A stretch of DNA of 64,000 nucleotides from Tardibacter chloracetimidivorans (GTDB taxonomy: Bacteria; Pseudomonadota; Alphaproteobacteria; Sphingomonadales; Sphingomonadaceae), in assembly GCF_001890385.1 (NCBI RefSeq), contig NZ_CP018221.1, positions 793,501-857,500 of the forward strand. The letters run 5' to 3'. Below the pieces are notes generated by a model. It did no database searches. It saw only the letters and a list, made by a program, of their open reading frames with translations, and was not told the origin of the DNA. This document shows positions 10,512-19,518 of this stretch, piece by piece; the first letter of the stretch is position 1, and the number at the start of each line of letters is the position of its first letter. The translations under genes were made by a program, and so were the position numbers.

Positions 10512-11365
10512 GACGCCCTCCGCCGGGAAGTGCGCGCGGGATCGCCGCGCGTGATGCGGACGATCTTCTGGCGCTTCTCGCCAAGGCGCAGCTCGGCCGC
10601 GCCGAACAGGCGATCGACGACATAATAGCGGCCAGCGACGCGGTAGTTGACGAGCTGGGCTTCGCCATTGTCGCCGGTCACGAACAGCGGCGGCGCTTCG
10701 CCGACCGCGATGCTCGCCGGAAACTCGATGAACGTCTGCCGCCCATCATCGAACGCACGCAGTGGCCGCCAAGCGGGCTTGTCCCCGGAAACGGCATAGT
10801 TGAAGTTGAGGCTCTCGACGGCAAGGCCGGACGCTATCGGTGCCGCAGCCTCGGCTGCTGCCTGGGTACGGCGGAGCGCTATCAGCTCATCTTGGGGATA
10901 GGTCCACGAAAGCGCAGCCATCGCGGTCGTGGCGGTGCTTTCCAGCGCCAGGTGATAGGCGCGACGATCAGTCGTGATGAAAAGGTTCGTGCGCAGTCCT
11001 GCGGAAAAGGGCTTCACGAGGATATGTGTGCGGCGGGTCTCACCGCTGCCGCTCGTCGTATCGCCGACCGTCCAGCGCACCGTATCTCCCGCTGCGACCG
11101 ACGTGACTGTTTCGCCCGGCTGCAAGGCGATGTCGGTCACGCGCTCGGGCGCGGCATAGAGCCGGTAGAGCACGCCTTCCGAGTAAGGATAGACCTGCAC
11201 GGCATGGATATAACCCGCGCTCGACGGCTCTCGCAGTGCCGCCCGGTTAGCAGCGGTCACGCGGGCCGTTGGCGATGCGGCCTCGCGCGTCTGCGCGGCG
11301 GCGGGTGCCAGAGTGAGAGGGGCGAGCGCGAACAGGCTCGCCGACAGGAGAATGGGTCGGATCAT
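10508..11365 (-). CDS. trbG: type IV secretion protein TrbG (VirB9-like)
   Basis: TrbG is the VirB9-type component of the outer-membrane core complex. The 285-residue product has a signal peptide (SASLFALAPLTLAPAAAQT), an N-terminal VirB9 domain with YPYSEGVLYRLYAAPERVTD and LQPGETV, and a C-terminal domain with NFNYAVSG, PLRAFDDGRQTFIEFP and NYRVAGRYYVVDRLF, all typical of the family. The start overlaps the trbF stop (ATGA) and the end overlaps the trbI start. Confidence 0.93.
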   Translation of the reverse strand: MIRPILLSASLFALAPLTLAPAAAQTREAASPTARVTAANRAALREPSSAGYIHAVQVYPYSEGVLYRLYAAPERVTDIALQPGETVTSVAAGDTVRWTVGDTTSGSGETRRTHILVKPFSAGLRTNLFITTDRRAYHLALESTATTAMAALSWTYPQDELIALRRTQAAAEAAAPIASGLAVESLNFNYAVSGDKPAWRPLRAFDDGRQTFIEFPASIAVGEAPPLFVTGDNGEAQLVNYRVAGRYYVVDRLFGAAELRLGEKRQKIVRITRGDPARTSRRRAS

Positions 11366-12195
11366 TGGGCGTTCCTTTCCGGGGTCTGCGGGGGCTGGGG
11401 CGGCTGTCCAAGACCGGGATCGAGCGGCGAGCCGAGCGGGAGATCAGCAGGCGGTGCGGACGTGGGTAGCGGCGCTGACACGGGCGTCGGCGCGGGCGGC
11501 CGATCGGCCGGCGTTTCCAGCTCGCGGCTCCAGTCGATCGCATCGACATAGAGTCCAAGCGGGTTCTTCCTCAGCACGTCGGCCGAGCGCGGCGGCTGGA
11601 TCTTCACCGTCACCATCGCCGTCCAGCGCGACGTGCTGGCGAGGCTGCCGCGCTCATATTGCTGTTCGGTCCATTTCACCTGAAAGCTGGTGTCGGATGC
11701 GCGCACGACGCTCGTTACCTGTACGGACACGGTGCGCCGTCCGACCTCCGCGAACGGATTGGCCGTCCGCGCATATTCGCCGAGGAACAGCGATCCCCGC
11801 TCAGTCGCGAAGTCGTAGGCGGATAGCCAGTTCTCGCGCATCAGCACGGCGTCGAGCGACCGCGACCGGATGTTGGAGATGAAACGGCCAAGATGCCACG
11901 CAATCTGCGGATCGGTCGGCCGGTAATCCTTGGCGGCCGGGGTGACCGCCTGCGCCTGGCCGAGATTGTCGACCTCGACCACATAGGGCACAACGCGGCT
12001 CTGCATCGACTGCCAGACCAGCGCGCCCGAGAGGCCGGTGGTGAGGAACAGCCCGCCGAACGCCATCAGCCGCCAGTTGTGTGCCTGCACACGCGCCGAG
12101 CCGATGCGCTCGTCCCATAATTGTCCGGCGCGCTGATAGGGCGTCTCCGGTTCGGGCGTCTGTCCGTAGCGCTGCAAGGCGCGTTTGAATCGCAT
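11362..12195 (-). CDS. trbF: type IV secretion protein TrbF (VirB8-like)
   Basis: TrbF is a bitopic inner-membrane VirB8-type assembly factor. The 277-residue product begins with the family-typical FKRALQRYGQTPEPETPYQR, has one membrane segment at about 43-63, then the NTF2-like periplasmic domain with PTDPQIAWHLGRFISNIRSR. The C-terminal 40 residues are proline-rich and probably disordered. It follows trbL by three bases. Confidence 0.92.
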   Translation of the reverse strand: MRFKRALQRYGQTPEPETPYQRAGQLWDERIGSARVQAHNWRLMAFGGLFLTTGLSGALVWQSMQSRVVPYVVEVDNLGQAQAVTPAAKDYRPTDPQIAWHLGRFISNIRSRSLDAVLMRENWLSAYDFATERGSLFLGEYARTANPFAEVGRRTVSVQVTSVVRASDTSFQVKWTEQQYERGSLASTSRWTAMVTVKIQPPRSADVLRKNPLGLYVDAIDWSRELETPADRPPAPTPVSAPLPTSAPPADLPLGSPLDPGLGQPPQPPQTPERNAQ

Positions 12196-12198
12196 AGC

Positions 12199-13500
12199 TC
12201 AGTCCTTCTCTTTGATGTCGGGAGTGGCGGAGGCCCCGCCCTTGTCGCCGTCGCGAACGGCGTGGATCGCCATCTGACGGCGGTGCCGCGCGGTCTGGCT
12301 GGCCTGAAGCTTCTGCGCCCAGGCGGGCGCCGATCCTGAGGAAGCGGCACCTTCGGACGCAGCCGGTGCGGGGAATGTGGAGCCTGCCTGCCACGCGGCC
12401 TGCTGGCCGCGTTCGGCCGCCTCGCGGATTCCAAAGGCGCCGCGCATCGAATTGGAGGCGGCACCTCTGGCCGCGGTCGCCATGCCGCCGAGGCCGGCGC
12501 CCACGCTTGCGGAGCCGGATGTCTCCTGCCCGAGCCTGTAGGCGGTGGACGCGGCGCTTCCCATCGACGTGCCGGCCCGGATCGCACCAAGACCGGCGCC
12601 AGCAACGCCGCGGGCGGCCGCGACGGCGCCGGCACCGCCCATCGCCAGCCCGCCGGCGGCGAGTGCGGCGGTGCCGACAACCGAACCCGCGCCGAGTTGC
12701 GGCGCCCCGGCGACGAGGCCCGAGGCGATGCCGGGACCGAAGATTCCGAGCCCGAACAGCGCGAGGCTTGCCAGCATCAGCGAGACGGCTTGGTCGATAT
12801 TGGGCTCCTGCCCCTGCAGGGCGCTTACGAAGTCAGCGAAATAGTTGGAGCCGATACCGACGATGACGGCGAGCACCATCACCTTGATGCCCGAGCTGAT
12901 GACGTTGCCGAGCACGCGTTCGGCAAGGAACGACGTGCGGTTCCACAAGGCGAACGGCACCAGCAGGAAGCCGGCGAGCGAGGTCAGCTTGAACTCGAGG
13001 ATGGTGATGAAGAGCTGGATCGCGAGAATAAAGAAGGCGACGATGACGATGATCCAGGCGATCACTAGCACGGCGATTTCGACGAAATTGTCGAAGAAGG
13101 CGATCGGACCGACCAAGTCCTTCGCCCGCTCGAGCAGTGGCCAGGCCGCCTCGAAGCCGGTGCCCGCGAGACGGCCGGGGTGTAGGAGATCATCGGCGGT
13201 GATGGCGCTGCCGCCCGCCGTCAGACCGAGGCCAGCGAACGAGCGGAAGATGATTTCGGAGAGCGTCGAGAAGCTGTTGAGGATCAGCGCGAAGACGCCG
13301 ACATAGAGAATCTTCTTCAGGAACTTCCCGATCACGTCATCCTCGCCACCCAAGGCCCAAAAGAGCCCGGCAAGCGCGATGTCGATGCCGATCAGGATGG
13401 TGGTGAGGAACGCAACGTCGCCGCCCAACAGCCCGAAGCCGCTGTCGATGTAGGCGATGAACGCCTCCATGAACTGATCGATGACATTAAGGTCGTTCAA
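12199..13500 (-). CDS. trbL: type IV secretion protein TrbL (VirB6-like)
   Basis: TrbL is the polytopic inner-membrane channel component. The product of about 433 residues is set to start at TTG 13500, because the family opens with NDLNVIDQF and AGGAA lies eight bases upstream; the same frame is open further upstream but without family similarity. Residues up to about 250 hold five or six membrane segments (for example AVLVIAWIIVIVAFFILAIQ). Residues about 265-360 are a glycine/alanine-rich region and the C-terminal tail is hydrophilic, ending in lysine and aspartate. Confidence 0.9.
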   Translation of the reverse strand: MNDLNVIDQFMEAFIAYIDSGFGLLGGDVAFLTTILIGIDIALAGLFWALGGEDDVIGKFLKKILYVGVFALILNSFSTLSEIIFRSFAGLGLTAGGSAITADDLLHPGRLAGTGFEAAWPLLERAKDLVGPIAFFDNFVEIAVLVIAWIIVIVAFFILAIQLFITILEFKLTSLAGFLLVPFALWNRTSFLAERVLGNVISSGIKVMVLAVIVGIGSNYFADFVSALQGQEPNIDQAVSLMLASLALFGLGIFGPGIASGLVAGAPQLGAGSVVGTAALAAGGLAMGGAGAVAAARGVAGAGLGAIRAGTSMGSAASTAYRLGQETSGSASVGAGLGGMATAARGAASNSMRGAFGIREAAERGQQAAWQAGSTFPAPAASEGAASSGSAPAWAQKLQASQTARHRRQMAIHAVRDGDKGGASATPDIKEKD

Positions 13501-13529
13501 GTCGCTGTTCCTGCTTTTGCGTGGGAGGT

Positions 13530-13612
13530 GTCGCGGGGGCCGGCGGCCATGAGGGGGGAAGCCCAACGGCCCCCGCGACGAGAGAAAGCGGTCCGGGGAG
13601 CTGGGGGACCGC
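13530..13612. other. tandem hairpins between trbJ and trbL
   Basis: The 123-base gap between trbL and trbJ holds two strong inverted repeats. The outer one is a perfect 13-bp pair, GTCGCGGGGGCCG at 13530 and its complement at 13567. The second is GCGGTCC at 13588 with GGACCGC at 13606. This is where related operons carry a small trbK lipoprotein or entry-exclusion gene; none was recognised here. The hairpins could act as an attenuator or a processing site in the trb transcript. Confidence 0.6.
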
Positions 13613-13623
13613 CCTCCCTCAGT

Positions 13624-14376
13624 TCATTGCCGCGGCGTGTAGGCCTTGCCGTCGCCAAGGAAGCGCCGTGTCGATTCCTGCGCTTCGCGCGCAATCTGGC
13701 CGCGCCGCGCCTGCTCGATCGATTCGCTGCGGAACTGTGCGGCCATCAGATTCTGAATCTGGAGCTGCTGCTTGGCGGTGAGCGCGAGCAGCTGATTGGT
13801 CGCCTGTTGTGCCTGCAAACCACCTTCCGCGCGCTGGCTGCGCGACACGATCTCGGCGAGCGCCTGCGTGTCACTGCGGACATTGTCGACGATGCGGTTC
13901 TGTACGCCCATCGTCTGCCGGAAAGAGGTCATCGCTGTGTCGAGCTGATCGCGTGCCCGGGCCAGGCGCTGATCGCGCCGGAAGGTCTGATCGAAGCTGT
14001 CGGGGAATAGCTGGCGATAGCGATCGTCGAGCTGATCGATTCGAAAGTCGATGCCCTGCGCCTGGCCCATCAATTGGTCGATCTGCTGAAGCCGCTGCCG
14101 AAGCTCGCTGAGCTGCGGGAAATCGATCCGGCTGAGGTTCTTGCCCTGATTGATCAGTATCTGTGCCTCGTTCTGGAGGCTTTGGATCTGATTGTTGATC
14201 TGCTGGAGCGTGCGAGCGGCGGTGAGCAGGTTCTGGGTGTAGTTCGACGTATCGAACACGCTCATCTGCGCCGACGCCGGCGTGCTGGTCATGCTGACGC
14301 CCATGATGAGGGCGCCGGTCGCGCTCAGACCGAGCGCGGAGGCGATCGCATATTTGCGGAGGGGGATACGGGGCAC
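13624..14376 (-). CDS. trbJ: type IV secretion protein TrbJ (VirB5-like)
   Basis: TrbJ is a periplasmic VirB5-type component, thought to sit at the pilus tip. The 250-residue product starts at GTG 14376, chosen for the AGGAG seven bases upstream and the clean signal peptide ending in TPASAQ. The rest is largely helical and glutamine-rich (RTLQQINNQIQSLQNEAQIL), typical of the family, with the SVFDTSNYTQNLLTAARTL opening. Five bases separate it from trbE. Confidence 0.9.
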   Translation of the reverse strand: MPRIPLRKYAIASALGLSATGALIMGVSMTSTPASAQMSVFDTSNYTQNLLTAARTLQQINNQIQSLQNEAQILINQGKNLSRIDFPQLSELRQRLQQIDQLMGQAQGIDFRIDQLDDRYRQLFPDSFDQTFRRDQRLARARDQLDTAMTSFRQTMGVQNRIVDNVRSDTQALAEIVSRSQRAEGGLQAQQATNQLLALTAKQQLQIQNLMAAQFRSESIEQARRGQIAREAQESTRRFLGDGKAYTPRQ

Positions 14377-14381
14377 GTCGA

Positions 14382-16838
14382 TTACTCCTTTTCTGCTGGA
14401 AGTCGGGCAGCGGAAAAATCGGCCAGCAGGTCGGCCGCCCATTCAAGGCCTGCGGACGTGAGGAAATCGGCGGCGAAGCGTGCCGCGCCATGCTCGGCGA
14501 GGATGGCGTCGATGCGCTTCTGGCTTTCGGGATCGGAGGCGCCGCACAGGGCGAGCGCGATCGGGCCAAGCCCCAGCTCGAACAGCCGGTTGCCGCGCGC
14601 CGATTGCAGATAATATTGCCGCTTGGGCGTCGCGCGGCTGACCAGCTCGATTTGCCGCTCGTTCAATCCGAAACGGACATAAGCCGCCTGGCTCTGCGGC
14701 TCGATGGCGCGGTCGTTGGGCAACAATATGCGCTGCGGACAGCTTTCGATGATGGCGGGCGCGATCGTCGAATCCGCGATGTCGGCGAGGCTTTGTGTCG
14801 CGAACACCACCGCGACGTTGCGCTTGCGCAGGACTTTCAGCCATTCGCGGATGCGCGCCGCGAACAGCGGGTGGTCGAGGAACACCCAGGCTTCGTCGAG
14901 AATGAGCAGCGTCGGCCGCCCGGTGAACCGCTCTTCCAAGCGGTGGAACAGATAGGTGAGCACCGGGGCAACAACGCCGGCCTGTCCCATCAGCGCCTCG
15001 GTTTCGAAACACTGGACGTCGGCGATGGCGAGATCGTCTTCGGCCGCGTCGAGCAGCCGTCCGAACGGACCTTCCAAGGTGTAGGGCGACAACGCCGATC
15101 GCAGCGCCGCCGATTGCAGCAGCAGCGCTAACCCTGTCAGCGTGCGTTCCTCGATCGGCGCCGTGGCGAGGCTGTTCAGCGCCGACCACAAGGATTTCTT
15201 GATCTCGGGGGTGACGACGACATGCTCGTGCGCGAGCAGCGCGGCGATCCATTCCGCCGCCCATGCGCGCTCGTCGGCCCGGTCGATGTGGCGCAGCGGC
15301 TGGAAGGCGATGGCCTGCCCGGTATCGGCATCTTCGCCGCCGAGGCCGAGCGCGTGATGCGCGCCGCCCATCGCCAGCACCGCCGCACGGGCCGAAAAGC
15401 CCTTGTCGAAGATATAGACCTGGGCTTGCCGGTAGCGGCGGAACTGGAGCGCCAGCAGTGCGAGCAGCACCGATTTGCCGGCGCCGGTCGGGCCGACGAT
15501 CAGCATATGGCCGACATCACCGACATGCGTGCTGAGCCGAAACGGGGTCGAACCGCTGGTTTCCGCATAGAGCAGCGGCGGGCCGTCTAGATGCGTGTTG
15601 CGCGCCGGCCCCGCCCATACCGACGACAGCGGCATCAGGTGTGCGAGGTTCAGCGTGTGGACGAGCGGCTGGCGGACATTGGCATAGACGTGGCCCGGCA
15701 GGCTCGACAGCCACGCCTCCACAGCGTTGATGCTTTCGCGGATGCAAGTGAAACCGAGGCCGTTGACGATCCGCTCGACGGCACGGACCTTTTCTTCCAC
15801 ACGGGCGCAATCGGTGTCGGCGACGGTGATTGTCGTGGTCAGATGGCCGAAGGCCACATGATCGCCGCCGAGCGCCTGCAAGGCGAGATCGCTATCGACC
15901 ACCTTGTTGTCGGCGTCGCTGTCGAGCAGCTGGACGGGCTGGTTGTAGATGACCTCGCGCAGCAGCGCGGTGATCGACTTCCTCTTGTTGAACCATTGGC
16001 GGCGCAGCTTCGTCAGCGCCTTGGTCGCGTCGGTCTTGTCGAGCGCGATGAAGCGCGTCACCCAGCGATAGGCGAAATCCTGATGATTGAGCGCGTCGAG
16101 GATGCCGGGGCGGCTGAGATTGGGGAAACCGAGAATGGTGAGTGTGCGGATGTGCGCGTCGCCCAGCATCGGTTCGAGGCCGCCGGTCAGCGGCGTGTCC
16201 GCCAGCAGACCATCCAGATACATCGGCGTTTCAGGCACGCCGACCGGATGCCGGCGCGTGGAGATGGTGCCGTGCAGGAAGGTCAGCGTCTCGGCATCGT
16301 CGAGCGCGCGGACCTCGGGCATGAACCCGGAGAACAGGTCGAGCGCGCGATCGGTCTCCGCGACGAACGCGGCGAGCGTCTGCCGCCAGTCGCGCCCCTT
16401 CACATCGTCGCTGCGCTCGACCAGCGCACGGCCCGCAGTATCCGCCTGATCGGGTCCGGCGAGGAAGGTGAGCGTCAGGTAATAACGGCTCTCGAAATGC
16501 TGTCCGGCGCTTTCGAAGCCACCACCGCGTTCCTCGTCGACCAGCCAGGAGGCGGCATCGGGAAAGTCGCTGACCGGATAGCCGAGCGCCTCGCGCCGTT
16601 GGGCCTCAAAGTGAAGCGCCCATCCCGATCCGAACCGCCTGAGCACGTTGTTCGCCCGTGCGCAGGCGGCGATCAGCTCGGCTTCGGTCGCGCTTTCCAG
16701 GTCCGGCCCGCGGAACTGCGACGTGCGCTGGAAACTGCCGTCCTTATTGAGGACAATGCCGGGTGCAACGAGGGCGGCCCAGGGCAGATGGTCCGCCATG
16801 CGGTCGGCGCGCTGCCGATATTCACGCAGGCTTAGCAC
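14382..16838 (-). CDS. trbE: conjugal transfer ATPase TrbE (VirB4-like)
   Basis: TrbE is the large inner-membrane-associated ATPase that powers pilus assembly and substrate transfer. The 818-residue product starts at GTG 16838 (reading MLSLREYRQRADRMADHLPW), matching the family start and overlapping trbD by seven bases. Walker A is VGPTGAGKSVLLALLAL at about residue 440 and Walker B is TLLILDEAWVFLD at about 640, followed by the conserved KVLRKRNVAVVFATQSLADI. Length is normal, so this gene appears intact. Confidence 0.95.
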   Translation of the reverse strand: MLSLREYRQRADRMADHLPWAALVAPGIVLNKDGSFQRTSQFRGPDLESATEAELIAACARANNVLRRFGSGWALHFEAQRREALGYPVSDFPDAASWLVDEERGGGFESAGQHFESRYYLTLTFLAGPDQADTAGRALVERSDDVKGRDWRQTLAAFVAETDRALDLFSGFMPEVRALDDAETLTFLHGTISTRRHPVGVPETPMYLDGLLADTPLTGGLEPMLGDAHIRTLTILGFPNLSRPGILDALNHQDFAYRWVTRFIALDKTDATKALTKLRRQWFNKRKSITALLREVIYNQPVQLLDSDADNKVVDSDLALQALGGDHVAFGHLTTTITVADTDCARVEEKVRAVERIVNGLGFTCIRESINAVEAWLSSLPGHVYANVRQPLVHTLNLAHLMPLSSVWAGPARNTHLDGPPLLYAETSGSTPFRLSTHVGDVGHMLIVGPTGAGKSVLLALLALQFRRYRQAQVYIFDKGFSARAAVLAMGGAHHALGLGGEDADTGQAIAFQPLRHIDRADERAWAAEWIAALLAHEHVVVTPEIKKSLWSALNSLATAPIEERTLTGLALLLQSAALRSALSPYTLEGPFGRLLDAAEDDLAIADVQCFETEALMGQAGVVAPVLTYLFHRLEERFTGRPTLLILDEAWVFLDHPLFAARIREWLKVLRKRNVAVVFATQSLADIADSTIAPAIIESCPQRILLPNDRAIEPQSQAAYVRFGLNERQIELVSRATPKRQYYLQSARGNRLFELGLGPIALALCGASDPESQKRIDAILAEHGAARFAADFLTSAGLEWAADLLADFSAARLPAEKE

Positions 16839-17104
16839 GAGAGATATCCCTTCTGGCGAATGTGGCGAGCGAGCACCGGCGCGAAGTCCGGATCGCGCTT
16901 GGCGGCGAACACCGCCAGCGTGTGCCCGAACGCCCACATCACCAGCCCGGCGATCCATTGCTGGAGGCCGAGGCCGAGTGCGGCGGCGACCGTGCCGTTG
17001 ACGATCGCGATGGCGCGCGGAGCGCCGCCGAGCAGGATCGGCTCGGCGAGCGACCGGTGCATCGGCGCCTCGAAGCCTTCGATGTGAGCGCCCGTGCCGT
17101 TCAC
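16832..17104 (-). CDS. trbD: type IV secretion protein TrbD (VirB3-like)
   Basis: TrbD is a small inner-membrane VirB3-type protein. The 90-residue product starts at GTG 17104, which overlaps the trbC stop as GTGA. It opens with the family pattern EGFEAPMHRSLAEPILLGGA and has a hydrophobic double segment at about residues 30-68. Size and order (trbB-C-D-E) fit. The frame is also open upstream across trbC, but that extension is only a shadow of trbC. Confidence 0.9.
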   Translation of the reverse strand: MNGTGAHIEGFEAPMHRSLAEPILLGGAPRAIAIVNGTVAAALGLGLQQWIAGLVMWAFGHTLAVFAAKRDPDFAPVLARHIRQKGYLSC

Positions 17105-17448
17105 GAGATCAGCGCTCCGCCGCCGAAGCTGAAGAAGCTGAGAAAGAAGCTCGACGCCGCAAACGCGATCGACAGGCCGAACACGATCTGGATCAATCGG
17201 CGGAAGCCGCCCGCCGTCTCGCCGAACGCCAGCGTCAGGCCGGTGACAATGATGATGATGACCGCGACAATCTTGGCGACCGGCCCCTGCACCGATTCCA
17301 GAACCTGTTGCAGCGGTTCTTCCCAGGGCATGCCGGAGCCGGCGGCCTGGGCGGTTGCCGCGAGCGAGAGGCCAAGGCCGATGGCGCCGCCGGTCAGAAA
17401 CACGCTCTGGCGATCGGGAACGCGGGCGGAAATACGGGACAGGCGCAT
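17101..17448 (-). CDS. trbC: conjugal transfer pilin TrbC (VirB2-like)
   Basis: TrbC is the major pilin precursor. The 115-residue product has a long signal region (VFLTGGAIGLGLSLAATAQA) and two hydrophobic segments separated by a short hydrophilic loop (AKIVAVIIIIVTGLTLAFGE then RRLIQIVFGLSIAFAASSFF), the VirB2/TrbC pattern. It follows trbB by two bases. Confidence 0.92.
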   Translation of the reverse strand: MRLSRISARVPDRQSVFLTGGAIGLGLSLAATAQAAGSGMPWEEPLQQVLESVQGPVAKIVAVIIIIVTGLTLAFGETAGGFRRLIQIVFGLSIAFAASSFFLSFFSFGGGALIS

Positions 17449-17450
17449 GG

Positions 17451-18458
17451 CTATTCTCCTTGAGGGTCGAGGGTTGGATCAGGGGTGAGGTCGAGGACGG
17501 CGTAGCCGCCGTCAGGGTCGAGGCCGGCGACGCCCGCGATCGTTTCGACGCGGCGGGCAAGCCCGCGGCCTGAAATGAACACGATCATGTCGATGGCGTC
17601 GGCGATCAGCCGACGCGGCACGGTGACGACCGATTCCTGCACGAGCTGCTCGAGCCGGTAGAGCGCCGACACGGCGCTGTTGGCATGCACCGTCGCGATC
17701 CCACCGGGATGTCCGGTGTTCCAGGCTTTGAGCATGTCGAGGGCTTCCTTGCCCCGGACTTCGCCGACGATAATGCGGTCGGGGCGCAGACGCAGCGTCG
17801 AGCGTACCAGATCGGCCATGCTGACGCCGCCGACCCCGGTCGCACCGCCGGAGCGCGTGCGCAGGGCGACGACATCGGGGGCGGCGCATTGCAGCTCGCG
17901 CGTGTCTTCGATGATCAGCACGCGCTCGTCGAGACGCGCCATTTCCGAAAGCAGCGCATTGGCGAGCGTCGTCTTGCCCGACGAGGTGCCGCCCGCGACG
18001 AGGATATTCCGGCGTTCGACCACCGCCATCGACAGGAGCTGCGCGGTCTCGGCCGGCATGATGCCGTCGTGGACATAGTCGAGCAGCGTGTAGATTCTCG
18101 CCGCGGGCTTGCGGATCGAGAAGCACGGCGCGAGGCTGACCGGCGGCAGCACGCCCTCGAAGCGCTCCCCGGCCCCTTCTCCATGCGGCGGCAGCTCCGC
18201 CGAGACGATCGGCGCCGCGGCATGAACTTCGGTCCGCGCATGCGACGCGACCAGCCGGATGATCCGCTCGACCTGTGCCGGATCGTAGCGCGTGCCGGTA
18301 TCGACCCGGCCTTCGCCAAGCCGGTCCAGGCGCAAGACGCCGTCCGGATTGAGCATGATCTCGATGACGGCCGGATCGGCGAGCGCGGCGGCGATGGTCG
18401 GTCCCATCGCGCTGCGCAGCATCGCGCGGCGGCGCTCGAAGGAAACGGCCTCGCTCAT
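17451..18458 (-). CDS. trbB: conjugal transfer ATPase TrbB (VirB11-like)
   Basis: TrbB is the hexameric traffic ATPase on the cytoplasmic face of the secretion channel. The 335-residue product has an N-terminal domain with IEIMLNPDGVLRLDRLGEG, Walker A at about residue 155 (VAGGTSSGKTTLANALL), the aspartate box LIIEDTRELQC, and RLRPDRIIVGEVRGKEALD followed by the histidine box GHPGGIATVHANS. The start overlaps the end of the ribbon-helix-helix gene by four bases. Confidence 0.95.
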   Translation of the reverse strand: MSEAVSFERRRAMLRSAMGPTIAAALADPAVIEIMLNPDGVLRLDRLGEGRVDTGTRYDPAQVERIIRLVASHARTEVHAAAPIVSAELPPHGEGAGERFEGVLPPVSLAPCFSIRKPAARIYTLLDYVHDGIMPAETAQLLSMAVVERRNILVAGGTSSGKTTLANALLSEMARLDERVLIIEDTRELQCAAPDVVALRTRSGGATGVGGVSMADLVRSTLRLRPDRIIVGEVRGKEALDMLKAWNTGHPGGIATVHANSAVSALYRLEQLVQESVVTVPRRLIADAIDMIVFISGRGLARRVETIAGVAGLDPDGGYAVLDLTPDPTLDPQGE

Positions 18459-18859
18459 GTGCGCGCGTCCGACGGATCGACGCTATCGAGCGTGCGCTTG
18501 CCCGCCGCGATCTGGCGGCCGAGCTGGGCGATGAAGCGGTCGAACCGCTCGTTGCCGGCGGCAAGCGCGGCGGCATCCGCCTCGGGCAGCGGCGCGGTGA
18601 CGGTGAGCTGATAGCGCACGAACAGCGACAGCGCTTCGAGCACGACTTCGATATCGCGGCGGCACGCACCGATCTCGCGCGAGATGCGGTCCAGCCGGAC
18701 TTTGAGCAGGTCGTCGACCTGTTTGGTTGCGCGGCGGGCGAGCCAGGTGCCGAGCGCCTCGTTGACGATGCGCGACTTGTTGCCGCCGGGCCGGATGGCG
18801 AGCGCATCCAGCGCATCACTCAGTTCGCGGTCGATATAGAGGTTCTGCCGGACCTTCAT
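18455..18859 (-). CDS. CopG-type ribbon-helix-helix protein of the trb operon
   Basis: The 134-residue product opens with a ribbon-helix-helix fold: MKVRQNLYIDRELSDALDAL is the strand and first helix, and GGNKSRIVNEALGTWL the second helix. The C-terminal part is helical, with several charged heptads. Genes of this type sit between traG and trbB in many alphaproteobacterial transfer regions and probably autoregulate the operon; that role is inferred from context. It overlaps trbB by four bases. Confidence 0.85.
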   Translation of the reverse strand: MKVRQNLYIDRELSDALDALAIRPGGNKSRIVNEALGTWLARRATKQVDDLLKVRLDRISREIGACRRDIEVVLEALSLFVRYQLTVTAPLPEADAAALAAGNERFDRFIAQLGRQIAAGKRTLDSVDPSDART

Positions 18860-19518
18860 TGTCTAGAGTCCCGGCAGCAGGTCTTGCCCGCGACCCTGGT
18901 TCATGGCGTGGCCGCGCACGAGCGCGGTGCGCACCCGGTCCATCGCGCGCTTATCGGTGGCGGCATCGCTGTCGTCGCGATCGATATCGGGCAGTTCGAG
19001 CTGCTTCGCGGGCTCGGCCTTTGCGACCGGCTGTTCGAGGCCGGGATGCCGCTCCTGCTGGAGACCGCCTTCATCGCCGGCTTCCCTGGCGTCGTCGTCC
19101 GCCCCGGCCAGCCGGGTATCGGCGCTGCGAACCATGCCGCTCCAGTCGTCGGGGCGCGGCGCGGGCCGATCGGCGAAATCGCCGGGTGCCAGCTCGGGCG
19201 CGGGCGCAAGCCGGCTCTGGAAATTGCCGTCCTCGTAATAGCGCAGCTTCTTCGCGCGGATCGGCGACATGCCAGAGACCAGTACCAATTCCTCGGCGGG
19301 CGGGAGCTGCATCACCTCGCCCTGGGTCAGCAGCGGGCGCGCGGTCTCCTGCCGGCTGACCATGACGTGCGCGAGCCACGGCGCGAGCCGGTGGCCGGCA
19401 TAGTTGCGCATCGCCCGCTGCTCGGTCGCGACGCCGAGCGCATCGGAGATGCGGCGGGCCGTCCGTTCGTCGTTGGTGGCGAAGGCGACCCGGACATGGC
19501 AGTTGTCGAGGATCGAAT

